NCBI GenBank assembly: GCA_006218055.1
Contig: VBWD01000018.1
Location: 27,507 to 91,506, forward strand
Source of the DNA: Gallionellaceae bacterium
Lineage (GTDB): Bacteria; Pseudomonadota; Gammaproteobacteria; Burkholderiales; Gallionellaceae
Length of the DNA: 64,000 bases
Direction: 5' to 3'
In this document: one piece after another, positions 1 to 9,576 of the stretch
Numbering within the stretch: the stretch's first letter is position 1
How the letters are laid out: each line of letters begins with the position of its first letter
The notes under the pieces: model-generated
Database searches by the model: none
The model's input: the letters and a program-made list of their open reading frames with translations, nothing else
What the model was told of the DNA's origin: nothing
Translations under genes and position numbers: made by a program

Positions 1-1895
1 TCATGGAAGCGTTGCAATATCTCGTGCACACGTTCGCCGTAATCGCTCTTCTCGATGGCTTCCTGCACCTCGTCGAGTTCGTTCAACTTCAGGATATGGC
101 GTGCATAGAATTGATACGGGCAGGCAACCAGTGAGTTGTAGCCGCTGATGCTGACGCTGGTGGGCACGGCTTCCGCCACCACGTTCGGAACTGGTTGCGC
201 CGACTGCGGCAACGCTACGTGATGTGATTCTTCTGCCGCGAGGTAGTCATGCAACTCAAGCTTGGTGAGATCGTCGCCATGCGTTTGTTCATGTTCATCG
301 CGCAGCATCTGCAAGAACGGACTCAGTAGGCGCGCTTCCCCGTTCTTATCCTTCTGCCAAGTGACCAGCACAGTGTCGTTCAGCGCCAGCAACGCCATCA
401 GGTCGGCACGTTGCCGTGCAGCATGCGTAGCGCGTGTCGGTAGATTCAACACGGAGCGCACCGCGTCATTGAACCAGCGCCCGCCGTCACCGGCACTGGG
501 CAGATGGTCGGCATCGCAACCCAGCAGCAACACCGCATCGAAGGTACGCCAGCGCGTCGCTGCCAGATGGGTGAAACGCACCGTGCTGTCGATGCTGCTG
601 TCGCGATAGGTCTGCACATCCATTTGCTGTGACAACCAGCGCCGCCATTCGTGGAAGGCATAACGTCCGCCATCGTTCGCCAGCTCTTGCTGCCAAGTCT
701 GCAGCGCACTCAACAGTTGCTGCCCCGCGTCGTCTTGTTGCAATCCTTTGGCTATGCTCAACACATCCAGACTCTCACGCAATGCCGCGAGCCATTCGGA
801 GAGTGTTCGTTTCTTGCTCTGCTCCAGCAGCGCGGCGGCCTGCCGCAGGCGTGCCAGTGGCACATGCAGAGCCACCTCATACGGAACGAGATCGATAAAC
901 TTTTTTAAGCCGGACACCACACCGTGTTTGCGCAGCAGTTGCTCCAACTCGTACACGGCTGACTTGCGTTCGCTCGCCGTCATGTCGGCGAAGATGAACG
1001 GCGACTTGAGCAGGTCGAGCAGATCGTGATGGTAGAAGTCGCTCTGCAATGCGGTGAGCCAACGATCCAGCACCGTACTCACCGAGAGTGTGGCGAAGGT
1101 CCAGCCCGTCTCGTCCGCCACCAGCACTTCGGCTCGTTCCAGCTTGCCTTGTTGCAACCACAATCGCACTTGCATGGCAGCAGCACGGGCTTCTTGTTCG
1201 AGGGAGGAGGCTGCGAAGAAACGGGGGGCTGAAGGTCGCGCCTCCATCTCGCGCAGATCGAACACCTTCACCATCGCACGCTGCTCATATTCTTCGAGGA
1301 AGCGTTTCTCTACCGCCTCCCACTCGGATGCCATCAACACATACAACGGTGACTGAGCTTGTGCGGCCAGCTGCGCCAAGCGCTGCTGATAGGCACGCGC
1401 CGCATCCAATTCCGGCCCTGCCTGCATGGCGTGCCATAGCTCGAACACCAAGCGCGCTTCCAGTTGCAGCGTGGTGTTCTGTCGCGCTTGGTAGGCGCGC
1501 TCCACTGCCGCGATGAATGCACTCTCATCATCGGGCAACGCATCCAGCGCATGGGTGAGTTCGTCGAACAGTTTGAGCAACTCCTGCGTCATGCTCCACA
1601 GGTCGGCGTTGTCGAACCATTTCCGTTTACGCATGTGCTGATACAGCAAGGCGCTGCGTTGATTGTCGGAAACGACATTTGCGGCTAGCGGAATGCTTTG
1701 CGCCCATTCGTTCAACGTCACCATCTGCGGCAACAACAATGCAGGACGTTGCGCAATGCGAATCAGTGCTTGTGCCAGCGGTTGCGCCGCATGGAAGTTG
1801 GGCAGAAGGATAGTGATGCCGCGCAGGTCGGGCGCGGGATGCGCAGCGAGGATACGTTGCGCGATACGATCAAAGAGTTGCGTGGCAGGACTCAC
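1..1895 (-). CDS. PD-(D/E)XK nuclease family protein, AddB-like (C-terminus beyond left edge)
   Basis: Open reading frame of at least 631 codons running off the left edge. It starts with GTG at 1895, whose bases overlap the TGA of the upstream ferredoxin gene (GTGA). The N-terminal part ([19 protein letters not shown]) resembles the helicase-like half of AddB/RecB-type repair nucleases. Near the edge it reads [18 protein letters not shown], then [13 protein letters not shown], the usual beginning of the C-terminal PD-(D/E)XK nuclease (cysteine, then a GxxVHxxL helix). The catalytic Asp/Glu-X-Lys residues lie beyond the window. Likely role by family: DNA double-strand break end processing with an AddA-like partner, which I predict just to the left. 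The family call is by motif only. Confidence 0.72.
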   Translation of the reverse strand, partial: MSPATQLFDRIAQRILAAHPAPDLRGITILLPNFHAAQPLAQALIRIAQRPALLLPQMVTLNEWAQSIPLAANVVSDNQRSALLYQHMRKRKWFDNADLWSMTQELLKLFDELTHALDALPDDESAFIAAVERAYQARQNTTLQLEARLVFELWHAMQAGPELDAARAYQQRLAQLAAQAQSPLYVLMASEWEAVEKRFLEEYEQRAMVKVFDLREMEARPSAPRFFAASSLEQEARAAAMQVRLWLQQGKLERAEVLVADETGWTFATLSVSTVLDRWLTALQSDFYHHDLLDLLKSPFIFADMTASERKSAVYELEQLLRKHGVVSGLKKFIDLVPYEVALHVPLARLRQAAALLEQSKKRTLSEWLAALRESLDVLSIAKGLQQDDAGQQLLSALQTWQQELANDGGRYAFHEWRRWLSQQMDVQTYRDSSIDSTVRFTHLAATRWRTFDAVLLLGCDADHLPSAGDGGRWFNDAVRSVLNLPTRATHAARQRADLMALLALNDTVLVTWQKDKNGEARLLSPFLQMLRDEHEQTHGDDLTKLELHDYLAAEESHHVALPQSAQPVPNVVAEAVPTSVSISGYNSLVACPYQFYARHILKLNELDEVQEAIEKSDYGERVHEILQRFH

Positions 1896-2215
1896 CGCTC
1901 AAGCAGGTGTGATTTATTTTTCACGTCACGCCACTCATCCGCATCGGCAGGCGCATCGATCTTTTGGGTGATGGTCTTCCACTGCTTCGCCAGCTCGGCA
2001 TTGAGGGCGGCGAATAGCTTTTGGTCTTCCGGCAGATCATCCAACGCAAAGATCGCATTAGCCGGACATTCCGGCACGCACAGCGAGCAGTCGATGCATT
2101 CATCCGGATCGATGACGAGGAAGTTGGGGCCCGCGTGGAAACAATCCACCGGACACACTTCGACGCAGTCGGTGTATTTGCATTTGATACAGTTTTCGCC
2201 CACTACATAGGTCAT
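1892..2215 (-). CDS. fdxA: 7Fe-8S ferredoxin FdxA
   Basis: This 107-residue protein starts [21 protein letters not shown]. The first cluster motif (Cys9, Cys12, Cys17 spacing, with a following CPVDCF) and the second, [17 protein letters not shown], are the pattern of Azotobacter-type ferredoxins carrying one [3Fe-4S] and one [4Fe-4S] cluster. The length and the C-terminal helical tail ending KSHLLER fit FdxA. It is a soluble low-potential electron carrier in the cytoplasm; its partner here is unknown. Its stop overlaps the GTG start of the AddB-like gene. A TACAAT box at 2250-2255 on the minus strand, followed by TCGCCCC, may be its -10. Confidence 0.93.
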   Translation of the reverse strand: MTYVVGENCIKCKYTDCVEVCPVDCFHAGPNFLVIDPDECIDCSLCVPECPANAIFALDDLPEDQKLFAALNAELAKQWKTITQKIDAPADADEWRDVKNKSHLLER

Positions 2216-2249
2216 TTGACTCTCACCACATCCTTGGGATTCGGGGCGA

Positions 2250-2255
2250 ATTGTA
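2250..2255 (-). promoter_or_regulatory. Putative -10 box of fdxA
   Basis: The minus strand reads TACAATTCGCCCC here, 35 bases before the fdxA ATG. No convincing -35 is visible at 16-18 bases (nearest candidate TTGGAG at a 19-base spacing). It belongs to the group of -10 boxes followed by a GC-rich start region seen at several genes in this window. Confidence 0.3.
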
Positions 2256-2282
2256 CACGCCAGCCTTTCGCCGACTCCAATG

Positions 2283-2306
2283 AAAAACGCGCCTTGCGGC
2301 GCGTTT
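2283..2306 (-). terminator. Rho-independent terminator of the psiF-like gene
   Basis: A perfect nine-base stem, AAACGCGCC against GGCGCGTTT, closes a TTGC loop and is followed on the minus strand by a T run (GTTTTTCA). It lies 23 bases after the stop of the PsiF-repeat gene and before fdxA, so it separates the two transcripts. Confidence 0.85.
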
Positions 2307-2328
2307 CACTTGGTGGATGATGCTGTGC

Positions 2329-2634
2329 TTACGCGCTCAGGCAAGAACTCATAAAGGCCTTGCGCTCAGACCCCTTCAAAGCTTTTGCCTTGGCTTCGGC
2401 ATTGCATGACTTCATCTTGTTCTGTTGCGGCGAAGGTGCGGCGGCATCTGTGCTAGCTGCACTGTCCTTCTTCAGGCAAGTCTTCATGAAGGCTTTGCGT
2501 TCAGCGCCCTTCAAAGCCTGCTGTTTCGCATCGGCATTGCAAGTCTTCATCTTGTTTTGTTGCGCGCCTGCGAATGCAGGTGCAGATACTGAAAGTGCGA
2601 TTCCCAAACTGACCAGAGCAATCAATTTCTTCAT
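2329..2634 (-). CDS. PsiF-repeat secreted protein
   Basis: This 101-residue protein has the signal peptide MKKLIALVSLGIALSVSAPAFA and then two tandem PsiF repeats. Each repeat reads QQNKMKxCNAxAK, then xALKGxERKAFMxxCL, with a short Ser/Ala/Pro linker between. Each repeat has two cysteines and probably forms a disulfide in the periplasm. E. coli PsiF is a phosphate-starvation protein of unknown biochemical role, so no function is claimed. The ATG at 2634 is chosen because AAGGAG precedes it at good spacing and it gives a signal peptide. It is a single-gene transcript with its own promoter and terminator. Confidence 0.87.
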   Translation of the reverse strand: MKKLIALVSLGIALSVSAPAFAGAQQNKMKTCNADAKQQALKGAERKAFMKTCLKKDSAASTDAAAPSPQQNKMKSCNAEAKAKALKGSERKAFMSSCLSA

Positions 2635-2690
2635 GTGACTCTCCTTAATAGATGGCAAGTTGCCTGCACGGCCCCTCTGCAGGTCGCAAG

Positions 2691-2718
2691 ATTCTACGCC
2701 TGGCTTTATAAACCGCAA
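2691..2718 (-). promoter_or_regulatory. Putative sigma-70 promoter of the psiF-like gene
   Basis: The minus strand reads TTGCGG (2713-2718), a 16-base spacer, then TAGAAT (2691-2696) followed by CTTGCGACC. It sits 57 bases upstream of the ATG. TAGAAT is a close -10 match; TTGCGG keeps only the TTG of the -35. Confidence 0.48.
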
Positions 2719-2751
2719 TGCGAATTGCTACCCCTGGCAGAATTTAGGGCG

Positions 2752-3459
2752 TTAGTGTGCGAGGCCGCGCAGCCAGTGCCGATAGAGATGCTCGGCGACG
2801 TGATGGAGGGGCGGCAATTTGTCTTGCATCTGTTGTTGCATAAGCGTTGAGGATTGCACTGCGGGACTGTGTCGTGCGGATTCGATCTCGTCCGCACCGA
2901 TCTCGCACCAGTCGCGGATCATTTGCTCGGTCATCTCGACATGGCATTGCAGGGCCAGATGTCTGCCGATGGCATAGGCTTGGTTGGTGCAATGTGTGCT
3001 GGATAAAAGATGAACTGCGCCTTGTGGTAAGGAGAAGGTCTCGCCATGCCAATGGAATGAATCGAACTGTTTGGTTTCACCAAACCACTGGCGCGCGATG
3101 TCGTTATTTGCCACCGAGACCTCGCCCCAGCCGATCTCTTTCACGGGATTCTTGCTCACCACGCCGCCTAGTGCCTTGGAGATGAGTTGTCCTCCAAGGC
3201 AGTGACCGAGTAGCGGAATGTCCTTCGCGTATGCATCACGGATTAGCGAAAGTACGGGAGATATCCAAGGCAGGTCGTCGTTGACACTCATCGGCCCGCC
3301 CATGAACACCAGACCGAGAAAATCGTCCGCGTTCGCAGGCACGGCTGCGCCTTCATCGATATGGAACAAGCGCCAGGGAATGGCGTGCTGATTCAGGAAC
3401 AGTGCGAAATAACCGGGGCCTTCGGATGGCGCGTGACGGAAGATGGCGATGGGCTTCAT
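2752..3459 (-). CDS. Class I glutamine amidotransferase domain protein
   Basis: A stand-alone type 1 glutamine amidotransferase of 235 residues. The oxyanion strand reads GLVFMGGPMSVND, the nucleophile elbow is GHCLGGQ (Cys near residue 88), and the catalytic His lies in LQCHVEMTEQM near residue 172. These are the GMP-synthase-like hallmarks of enzymes that release ammonia from glutamine. No acceptor (synthase) domain is fused or adjacent, so the true substrate is unknown; such proteins are often annotated as GMP synthase-like. It follows folE2 on the same strand after a 70-base spacer that carries an inverted repeat. Confidence 0.85.
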   Translation of the reverse strand: MKPIAIFRHAPSEGPGYFALFLNQHAIPWRLFHIDEGAAVPANADDFLGLVFMGGPMSVNDDLPWISPVLSLIRDAYAKDIPLLGHCLGGQLISKALGGVVSKNPVKEIGWGEVSVANNDIARQWFGETKQFDSFHWHGETFSLPQGAVHLLSSTHCTNQAYAIGRHLALQCHVEMTEQMIRDWCEIGADEIESARHSPAVQSSTLMQQQMQDKLPPLHHVAEHLYRHWLRGLAH

Positions 3460-3462
3460 GTC

Positions 3463-3537
3463 AGGATTGTGGATTTAGGATTGATAAAACCCTCTGCTTC
3501 GCTTTTGTCTCAATCCCCAATCTCGCTCCTCAATCCT
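3463..3537. repeat. Nested inverted repeat between folE2 and the amidotransferase gene
   Basis: Outer arms AGGATTG (3463-3469) and CAATCCT (3531-3537), and inner arms AGGATTGA (3477-3484) and TCAATCC (3510-3516), can fold into one interrupted hairpin. The structure overlaps the folE2 stop. No T run follows, so it could be a processing or attenuation hairpin or only a repeat remnant. Confidence 0.45.
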
Positions 3538-4327
3538 TGGTTTTATCTCTTTCGATCAATGCGTAGGCGGAGTGATTGTGTATCGACTCGAAGTTCTCCG
3601 ACTCGACCACATAGGCCTCGATACGGTCATCCGCATTCAATGCGGCGGCAACGTCGCGCACCATGTCTTCGACGAACTTCGGATTGTCGTAAGCCCGTTC
3701 GGTGACGAATTTCTCGTCAGGGCGTTTCAATAAACCATAAAGCTCACTGGATGCCTGCTCTTCAGCAACTCGCACCACCTCTTCGATCCACACTGCACTC
3801 TTGGTGCGCACGGTAAGGGTGACATGTGAACGTTGGTTGTGCGCGCCGCGCTCGGAGATTTCTTTTGAGCACGGGCACAGGCTGGTTACCGGCACCAACA
3901 CTTTCATAGTGAAGCGATATTTGCCTTCGACTATCTCGCCGATGAAGGTCACGTCATAATCCAGCAGACTTTGTACACCCGATATCGGCGCAGTCTTGTT
4001 CACGAAATAGGGGAAAGACATCTCGATGTAACCGGACTTCGCTTCCAGTTTTTCCGTCATCTCGCGCAGGATGCTCTCGAACGATTCCACTGATATCTCG
4101 CGCCCGTGCTGGTTGAGTATCTGCACGAAACGCGACATGTGCGTGCCCTTGAAGTTGTGCGGCAGATGCACGTACATATTGAAGGTGGCGATGGTGTGTT
4201 GCACACCGATGCTCTTGTCCTTGACCTTGATCGGATGGCGAATGCTCTTGATGCCGACCTTGTTGATCGCCAAGTGGCGGGTATCGGCGCTACTCTGTAC
4301 GTCTGCGATAGGTGCTATGGAGTTCAT
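3530..4327 (-). CDS. folE2: GTP cyclohydrolase FolE2 (type IB)
   Basis: A 265-residue member of the GCYH-IB family, which converts GTP to 7,8-dihydroneopterin triphosphate, the first step of folate (and queuosine) synthesis. The family signatures are visible: [10 protein letters not shown] near the N-terminus, the metal-site cysteine region [12 protein letters not shown] near residue 150, and a C-terminal [16 protein letters not shown] segment ([17 protein letters not shown]). FolE2 is typically active with several divalent metals and in many bacteria covers zinc limitation. It follows dxs on the same strand after a 57-base gap. No zinc-uptake regulator box was identified. Confidence 0.96.
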   Translation of the reverse strand: MNSIAPIADVQSSADTRHLAINKVGIKSIRHPIKVKDKSIGVQHTIATFNMYVHLPHNFKGTHMSRFVQILNQHGREISVESFESILREMTEKLEAKSGYIEMSFPYFVNKTAPISGVQSLLDYDVTFIGEIVEGKYRFTMKVLVPVTSLCPCSKEISERGAHNQRSHVTLTVRTKSAVWIEEVVRVAEEQASSELYGLLKRPDEKFVTERAYDNPKFVEDMVRDVAAALNADDRIEAYVVESENFESIHNHSAYALIERDKTKD

Positions 4328-4384
4328 TTATTGCTTCCTGAATAGAGTGTCGGGCGGATTATAACCATTGTCCCACTATTTCAC

Positions 4385-6238
4385 TCAAGCTATTTTTCTT
4401 GCTGCAACGGCTTGGATAGAACACACCAAACCAGATGCATCGAGACCGCAATCGGCCAGCAACTGTTTATGCTCCCCTTGCTCGATGAAACGGTCGGGCA
4501 ATCCGAGATGCAACAGCGGAACCGCCACGCCATGTTGCGCCAGACATTCCGCGACCGCACTGCCCGCCCCACCCAGGATGGTGTTCTCTTCCACCGTCAC
4601 CAACAGCGTGTGCTCACGTGCCAACTGCAACACCAGTCCTGCGTCCAGCGGTTTGACGAAGCGCATGTTGACGACGGTTGCGCCTAACTGCTTACCCGCC
4701 GCCAATGCCGGCTCCAGCATGGAACCGAAAGCGAGGATGGCGATATCTTTACCGGTACGGCGTACTTCTCCTTTGCCGATTGGGACAGTTTTCAAATCCT
4801 TTGCTGTCGCCACACCAGGCCCGGTGCCGCGCGGATAACGCACTGCGGTCGGCGAGTTCATTTGGTAGGCCGTACTCAACATCTGACGGCATTCGTTCTC
4901 ATCGCTCGGCGTCATGATCGTCATATTGGGGATACAGCGCAGGAAACTCAGATCGAAACTGCCCGCATGAGTCGCACCGTCCGCCCCGACCAGACCACCA
5001 CGGTCAATGGCCAGCATCACCGGCAGGTTCTGAATAGCGATGTCATGGATGAGTTGGTCATACGCGCGTTGCAAGAAGGTGGAGTAGATCGCCACCACGG
5101 GTTTGTAGCCTTCGCATGCCATGCCCGCCGCGAAGGTGAGTGCATGCTGCTCGGCGATACCCACGTCGAAATAGCGCTGCGGAAACTTCTCGGCGAACTC
5201 GGGCATACCCGAGCCTTCGCACATCGCAGGCGTGATACCGACCAGCTTTTCATCGGCAGCCGCCATGTCGCACAACCAGTTGCCGAATACCTGCGTGTAG
5301 GTCTGTTGTTGGGTGGGCTTGGGAATGATGCCGCTGGTGCGGTCGAACTTGGATACCCCGTGGTAGAGCAGGCAATCCGCTTCCGCCTTGTCGTAGCCCT
5401 TGCCCTTCTGCGTGACGATGTGCAGGAACTGCGGGCCTTCCAGTTTGCGAATATTGCTGAGCGTATCCAGCAACACGTTGATGTCATGACCATCGATGGG
5501 GCCGATGTAATTGAAACCGAACTCTTCGAACATGGTGCCGGGAATGACCATACCTTTGAGGTGTTCCTCGGTACGTTTGGCGAACTCCAGCACGGGCGGC
5601 ATGCCCTTCAGCATCTTCTCGCTACGACTACGCACGGCGGCGTAAAAACGACCCGACATCAGCTTCGCCAGATAGTTGTTGAGCGCACCGACTGGGCGCG
5701 AGATGGACATGTCGTTGTCGTTCAAGATGACAAGGACGTTGGCATCCATCGCTCCCGCATTGTTCAAGGCCTCGAACGCCATGCCTCCGGTCATCGCACC
5801 ATCGCCGATGATGGCGACCGCACGTTCATCCGAGCCGCGCAGCTTCGCCGCAGCCGCCATACCGAGTGCAGCCGAAATAGATGTACTGGAGTGCCCCGTG
5901 CCGAAAGTATCGTAGGGACTTTCTTCACGTTTGGGGAAACCAGCGATGCCGCCCTTCATGCGCAGCGTGCTCATCGCGGCACGGCGGCCCGTTAATATCT
6001 TATGCACGTAAGTCTGGTGGCCCACATCCCACACCAATTTATCTCGCGGCGTGTTGAAGATGGTGTGCAGCGCGAGGGTCAGCTCGACTGTGCCAAGGTT
6101 GGACGACAAGTGGCCGCCCGTCTTGCTCACCGATTCGACCAAGAACTCGCGCAACTCGGCGGCGAGTTGCGGCAACTGTTCGCGCTCCAGCTTGCGCAGA
6201 TCTTCGGGAGATTTGATGGTATCTAGAAGTGTGTACAT
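4385..6238 (-). CDS. dxs: 1-deoxy-D-xylulose-5-phosphate synthase
   Basis: A full-length 617-residue DXS. It condenses pyruvate and glyceraldehyde 3-phosphate to 1-deoxyxylulose 5-phosphate, the entry step of the MEP isoprenoid pathway. Visible features are the thiamine-pyrophosphate motif GDGAMTGG with LNDNDMSIS, the catalytic Glu in VGIAEQHAL, and the transketolase C-terminal domain ending near [11 protein letters not shown]. The ATG overlaps the last base of the ispA stop (TGATG), so synthesis is probably translationally coupled. The order xseB-ispA-dxs is a classic isoprenoid operon. Confidence 0.99.
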   Translation of the reverse strand: MYTLLDTIKSPEDLRKLEREQLPQLAAELREFLVESVSKTGGHLSSNLGTVELTLALHTIFNTPRDKLVWDVGHQTYVHKILTGRRAAMSTLRMKGGIAGFPKREESPYDTFGTGHSSTSISAALGMAAAAKLRGSDERAVAIIGDGAMTGGMAFEALNNAGAMDANVLVILNDNDMSISRPVGALNNYLAKLMSGRFYAAVRSRSEKMLKGMPPVLEFAKRTEEHLKGMVIPGTMFEEFGFNYIGPIDGHDINVLLDTLSNIRKLEGPQFLHIVTQKGKGYDKAEADCLLYHGVSKFDRTSGIIPKPTQQQTYTQVFGNWLCDMAAADEKLVGITPAMCEGSGMPEFAEKFPQRYFDVGIAEQHALTFAAGMACEGYKPVVAIYSTFLQRAYDQLIHDIAIQNLPVMLAIDRGGLVGADGATHAGSFDLSFLRCIPNMTIMTPSDENECRQMLSTAYQMNSPTAVRYPRGTGPGVATAKDLKTVPIGKGEVRRTGKDIAILAFGSMLEPALAAGKQLGATVVNMRFVKPLDAGLVLQLAREHTLLVTVEENTILGGAGSAVAECLAQHGVAVPLLHLGLPDRFIEQGEHKQLLADCGLDASGLVCSIQAVAARKIA

Positions 6239-7134
6239 CAGAATTTCCGTAGCACGATGAAATCGGCCAACTCACGCAGACGGCGTGCTGAATCGCCGAA
6301 TTCACTCAAAGAGCCCAACGCCTCGCTGTGCAAACGTTGCACCATCGCTTTTGCTTCTTGCAAACCCAACAAACTCACATAGGTCGGTTTGTCGTTGTCG
6401 GCATCCTTGCCTGCGGTCTTGCCCAGCGTCGCGGTATCCGCTTCACAGTCCAACACATCATCCACCACTTGGAATGCCAGCCCGATGAGCTTGCCGAAGC
6501 GATCCAACTTGTCGAGCTGCGCATCGTTCAATCCATTGCCGCAATGGGCACCCAGCAAGATAGCAGCACGAATCAGTGCGCCGGTCTTGTGGATGTGCAT
6601 CTGCTCCAACTCGGGCAGTGTCAGCTGCTTGCCCACACTGGCAAGATCGATGGCTTGCCCACCCGCCATGCCACGCGAACCGGATGCAACCGCCAACAAC
6701 TTCACCATCTGCAATTGCTTGCCGGGTTCGTCGCTCAGATGTTGTTCGGAAAGGAATTGGAAGGCCAGACTTTGCAGCGCATCACCCACCAGTAGCGCAG
6801 TCGCTTCGTCATATTCCACATGGCAAGTCGGCTTGCCTCGACGCAGCACATCATCGTCCATGCACGGCATGTCGTCGTGCACGAGCGAATAAGCGTGGAT
6901 GAGTTCGACGGCAGCGGCAGCGTAGTTCACACGCGCTACGTCTGCTCCAGCCAACTCACCTGCCGCAAAAGCCAATAAGGGACGCACGCGCTTGCCACCA
7001 TCCAATACGCTGTAGCGCATCGCGGCATGCAGACGTTGCGGCGCGACGTCTGCTGATGGCAACAGGTTGCGCAACACATCTTCGAATCGGGATTGCTGGT
7101 CGGCGACCCAGCTAGAGAATTCTTTCACCATCAT
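6238..7134 (-). CDS. ispA: Farnesyl diphosphate synthase (geranyltranstransferase)
   Basis: A 298-residue trans-prenyltransferase. The first Asp-rich motif DDMPCMDDD and the second, DDVLD, bind the diphosphates through magnesium; GGKRVRP and GGQAIDL are also in place. It makes farnesyl diphosphate from isopentenyl and dimethylallyl diphosphates. The ATG overlaps the xseB stop by four bases (ATGA), and its stop overlaps the dxs start by one base, so the three genes form one tight operon. The protein begins MMVKEF, so the second ATG (7131) could equally be used. The short chain type (C15 rather than C40) is inferred from length and operon position. Confidence 0.97.
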   Translation of the reverse strand: MMVKEFSSWVADQQSRFEDVLRNLLPSADVAPQRLHAAMRYSVLDGGKRVRPLLAFAAGELAGADVARVNYAAAAVELIHAYSLVHDDMPCMDDDVLRRGKPTCHVEYDEATALLVGDALQSLAFQFLSEQHLSDEPGKQLQMVKLLAVASGSRGMAGGQAIDLASVGKQLTLPELEQMHIHKTGALIRAAILLGAHCGNGLNDAQLDKLDRFGKLIGLAFQVVDDVLDCEADTATLGKTAGKDADNDKPTYVSLLGLQEAKAMVQRLHSEALGSLSEFGDSARRLRELADFIVLRKF

Positions 7135-7364
7135 GCTTCGCTGCCTGCGGAAAAATCTTTCAGCACACCATCTTCCAACACTCGCACCTGTTGTTGGGCA
7201 TCATCCAGCTTGCCTCGGCAGAAGGAAAGCAACTCGGCGCCACGTTTATAGGCCGACAGCGAGTCTTCCAAAGATAGCTTCCCGCCTTCCATGTCTGCGA
7301 CGAGTTGATCCAACTCGGTCATCGCCGCTTCGAAACTGACTGTTTTTTGTGCTTTACCGGCCAT
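7131..7364 (-). CDS. xseB: Exodeoxyribonuclease VII small subunit
   Basis: A 77-residue protein starting MAGKAQKTVSFEAAMTELD and including the family core LVxxMEGGKLSLEDSLxxYKRGxELxxxCxxxLDDAQQQV. XseB associates with the large catalytic subunit XseA to degrade single-stranded DNA; xseA is not in the window. The ATG at 7364 is preferred over an upstream in-frame start, because conservation begins here. It is the first gene of the xseB-ispA-dxs operon and is divergent from the Rieske oxygenase gene across 134 bases. Confidence 0.95.
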   Translation of the reverse strand: MAGKAQKTVSFEAAMTELDQLVADMEGGKLSLEDSLSAYKRGAELLSFCRGKLDDAQQQVRVLEDGVLKDFSAGSEA

Positions 7365-7429
7365 GAAAAATGCCCTGCGTGCGAAAGGTCGCCATTTTAC
7401 CCAACCCCCATTGCTTGAGCCAATTATTG

Positions 7430-7458
7430 TTGCCCCACCCTCTGAATTCGGGGACAAT
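7430..7458 (+). promoter_or_regulatory. Putative promoter of the Rieske oxygenase gene
   Basis: TTGCCC (7430-7435), a 17-base spacer, then GACAAT (7453-7458) followed by CGCCGCCCC, 41 bases upstream of the ATG. The -10 is followed by the same GC-rich stretch seen after other -10 boxes in this window. Both hexamers are partial matches. Confidence 0.35.
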
Positions 7459-7498
7459 CGCCGCCCCGTTTAATCGTATTCACAGAGGAATCGTGGGT

Positions 7499-8596
7499 AT
7501 GTCCGAAATAGCTAAAACTCAGCAGTTCAATCCCGTCATCGCACAACCGCCGATGGGCTGGTACTTCGATCCAAAAGTGTTGGAGACCGAACGCCGCGTG
7601 CTTTTTGAGAATGGGCCGAATTACGTTGGTCATGAGCTGATGGTGCCGAATCTGGGCGACTATCATGTGCTGGACGGCAATGCGCAGATGTTGGTGCGCA
7701 ACCCGAACGGCGTGGAGCTGCTTTCCAATATCTGCCGTCACCGCCAAGCGACGATGCTGGAAGGTCGCGGCAATGCCAAGACCATCGTGTGTCCGCTCCA
7801 TCGTTGGACTTACAAGAACGATGGCGAACTGATGGGGGCACCGCACTTCCCGCAGAATCCTTGCCTACACCTGAACAAGTCCCCCCTACAGAATTGGAAC
7901 GGTCTGTTGTTCTCCGGCAAGCGTGACATCGCCAAAGACCTCGCCAACATGGGCGTGATGAAAGACTTGGATTTCTCTGGCTACATGCTGGACCGCATCC
8001 AAGTGGATGAATATGCATTCAACTGGAAGACCTTCATCGAGGTGTATCTGGAGGACTACCATGTGGTGCCATTCCACCCCGGACTCGGCAACTTCGTGGA
8101 TTGTGACGACCTCAAGTGGCAGTTCGGCGAACAGTACAGCGTACAGACCGTGGGCATCAGCAATGCGCTGCGCAAGGTCGGCAGCCCGGTCTATGGGAAA
8201 TGGCAGGAACAGGTGCTGCGCTACTACGGCGACAAGCTGCCGCAATACGGCGCGATCTGGCTCACCTATTACCCCAACATCACCGTAGAGTGGTATCCCG
8301 GCACACTGGTCATCAGCACGCTCATCCCGCGCGGTGCGGAAGCGTGCACCAACGTGGTCGAGTTCTACTACCTTGAAGAGATCGCTATGTTCGAACGCGA
8401 TTTCGTTGAAGCCGAGCAGAAGGCTTATAACGAGACAGCGGTGGAAGACGACATCATCTGCCACCGCATGCACCAAGGCCGCAAGTCACTCTATCAGCGC
8501 GGCATCGAAGAAGCTGGGCCTTATCAGTCACCGACCGAAGACGGCATGTTGCACTTCCATGAGTATCTGAAACGCAATCTCGCACCGCACCTATAA
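7499..8596 (+). CDS. Aromatic ring-hydroxylating (Rieske) oxygenase alpha-subunit-like protein
   Basis: A 365-residue protein. The Rieske [2Fe-2S] ligands are CRH at about residues 78-80 and CPLH about 17 residues later. The mononuclear iron site is EDYHVVPFHP, giving two His four residues apart, with a later Asp in FERDFVE as the likely third ligand. This domain order is that of alpha subunits of Rieske non-heme iron oxygenases. No beta subunit, ferredoxin or reductase gene is adjacent, so the electron donor is unknown (fdxA is a few kb away) and the substrate cannot be named. The ATG at 7499 follows AGAGGAA; upstream in-frame codons look non-coding. Head-to-head placement with the isoprenoid operon may hint at a lipid or terpenoid substrate, but that is speculation. 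Confidence 0.88.
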   Translation: MSEIAKTQQFNPVIAQPPMGWYFDPKVLETERRVLFENGPNYVGHELMVPNLGDYHVLDGNAQMLVRNPNGVELLSNICRHRQATMLEGRGNAKTIVCPLHRWTYKNDGELMGAPHFPQNPCLHLNKSPLQNWNGLLFSGKRDIAKDLANMGVMKDLDFSGYMLDRIQVDEYAFNWKTFIEVYLEDYHVVPFHPGLGNFVDCDDLKWQFGEQYSVQTVGISNALRKVGSPVYGKWQEQVLRYYGDKLPQYGAIWLTYYPNITVEWYPGTLVISTLIPRGAEACTNVVEFYYLEEIAMFERDFVEAEQKAYNETAVEDDIICHRMHQGRKSLYQRGIEEAGPYQSPTEDGMLHFHEYLKRNLAPHL

Positions 8597-8715
8597 CCGT
8601 CATTCCCGCGCAGGCGGGAATCCAGTGGTTTTATTCAAAATGCCTTTATGGTTTTTCCATCGCTCTGCGATGAATCATCTCAATAACCGGATTCCCGCCT
8701 GCGCGGGAATGACGG
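8597..8715. repeat. 27-bp perfect inverted repeat, dRS3-like miniature element
   Basis: Arms at 8597-8623 and 8689-8715 are perfect reverse complements over 27 bases and flank a 65-base AT-richer core with no gene. Each arm contains the 20-base pattern ATTCCC-N8-GGGAAT, itself an imperfect palindrome. From memory this matches the layout of the dRS3 repeat of Neisseria; that comparison is recall, not a search. The element starts directly after the Rieske gene stop and ends seven bases before the DMT gene, so it could also act as a transcription stop for both strands. Confidence 0.88.
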
Positions 8716-8721
8716 ACTAGC

Positions 8722-9576
8722 ATGGGCTCACTCTGGATGCTGGTGGCCGGACTGCTCTTCGCCTGCATGGGCTCGCTAGTCAAACTCGGCGGCGCCGACT
8801 TCACCAGTAGTGAGTTGGTGTTCTACCGCTCCTTCTTCGGACTCATCATCGTGTACGCGATGCTGCATCGCTCCAAACTCGCATTCGCCACCCCGCATTG
8901 GCGCGGGCACATCTGGCGCGGCTTGTCCGGCACTATCGCCATGTTGCTGTTCTTCTACTGCATCAGCGTATTGCCACTGGCGACCGCCATCACCCTCAAC
9001 TACACCTCGTCCCTATTCCTATCCGTCTTCACCGTACTGGTGTTGAAAGACAGATTCCATGCTCCTCTCACGAGCGCACTGGTGGTTGGCTTCGCCGGCA
9101 TCCTCCTGCTGTTGCACCCGACGCTGGAACAAGATCAACTCTTTCCCGGCTTGCTCGGTCTCATCTCGGGCGTGCTGGCGGGTGTCGCTTTACTCAACGT
9201 ACGGCAACTCGGCATGGCGGGAGAGTCAGGCACACGCGTAGTGTTCTATTTCAATCTCAGCGCGACCCTCATCAGCGGCGTATGGATGCTCACCGACACC
9301 CTCCACACGCTCACATTCAGCGACCTTCCTTTGCTCATCGCCATCGGTGCGTCTGCCACCTTCGCCCAACTCTTCATGACGCGCGCCTACCGCACAGGAC
9401 AGACCTTGGTCGTCGGTAGCTTGGCGTACAGCACCGTTGTTTTCTCCGCTCTTTTTGGATTGATATTCTGGAACGAGCTACTGAGCGTCAGCGCATGGCT
9501 AGGCATCGCACTCATCATCGCCAGCGGCATGTTAAGCTTGCGCCTAGCTCCCACCAACACAGAGGCAAGCAAATGA
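8722..9576 (+). CDS. EamA/DMT-superfamily permease
   Basis: A 284-residue integral membrane protein with about ten hydrophobic segments and the two-fold EamA repeat. Each half has the characteristic order of short helices; the first half includes [25 protein letters not shown] near residues 92-116, the usual end of EamA repeat 1. DMT proteins export or exchange small metabolites; the substrate cannot be told. The ATG lies seven bases after the inverted-repeat element without a strong ribosome-binding site, so an upstream promoter may have been disturbed by that element. Its stop overlaps the next start (ATGA). Confidence 0.87.
   Translation: MGSLWMLVAGLLFACMGSLVKLGGADFTSSELVFYRSFFGLIIVYAMLHRSKLAFATPHWRGHIWRGLSGTIAMLLFFYCISVLPLATAITLNYTSSLFLSVFTVLVLKDRFHAPLTSALVVGFAGILLLLHPTLEQDQLFPGLLGLISGVLAGVALLNVRQLGMAGESGTRVVFYFNLSATLISGVWMLTDTLHTLTFSDLPLLIAIGASATFAQLFMTRAYRTGQTLVVGSLAYSTVVFSALFGLIFWNELLSVSAWLGIALIIASGMLSLRLAPTNTEASK

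Noticed and set aside
2288..2303. CGCGCC/GGCGCG palindrome as an operator of fdxA
   Set aside because: The T run on the minus strand and the place right after the psiF-like gene make it a terminator.
4862..5995. A 377-codon open frame on the plus strand opposite dxs
   Set aside because: It is the complement of a highly conserved enzyme gene with low-complexity His/Arg/Leu-rich translation and no family similarity.
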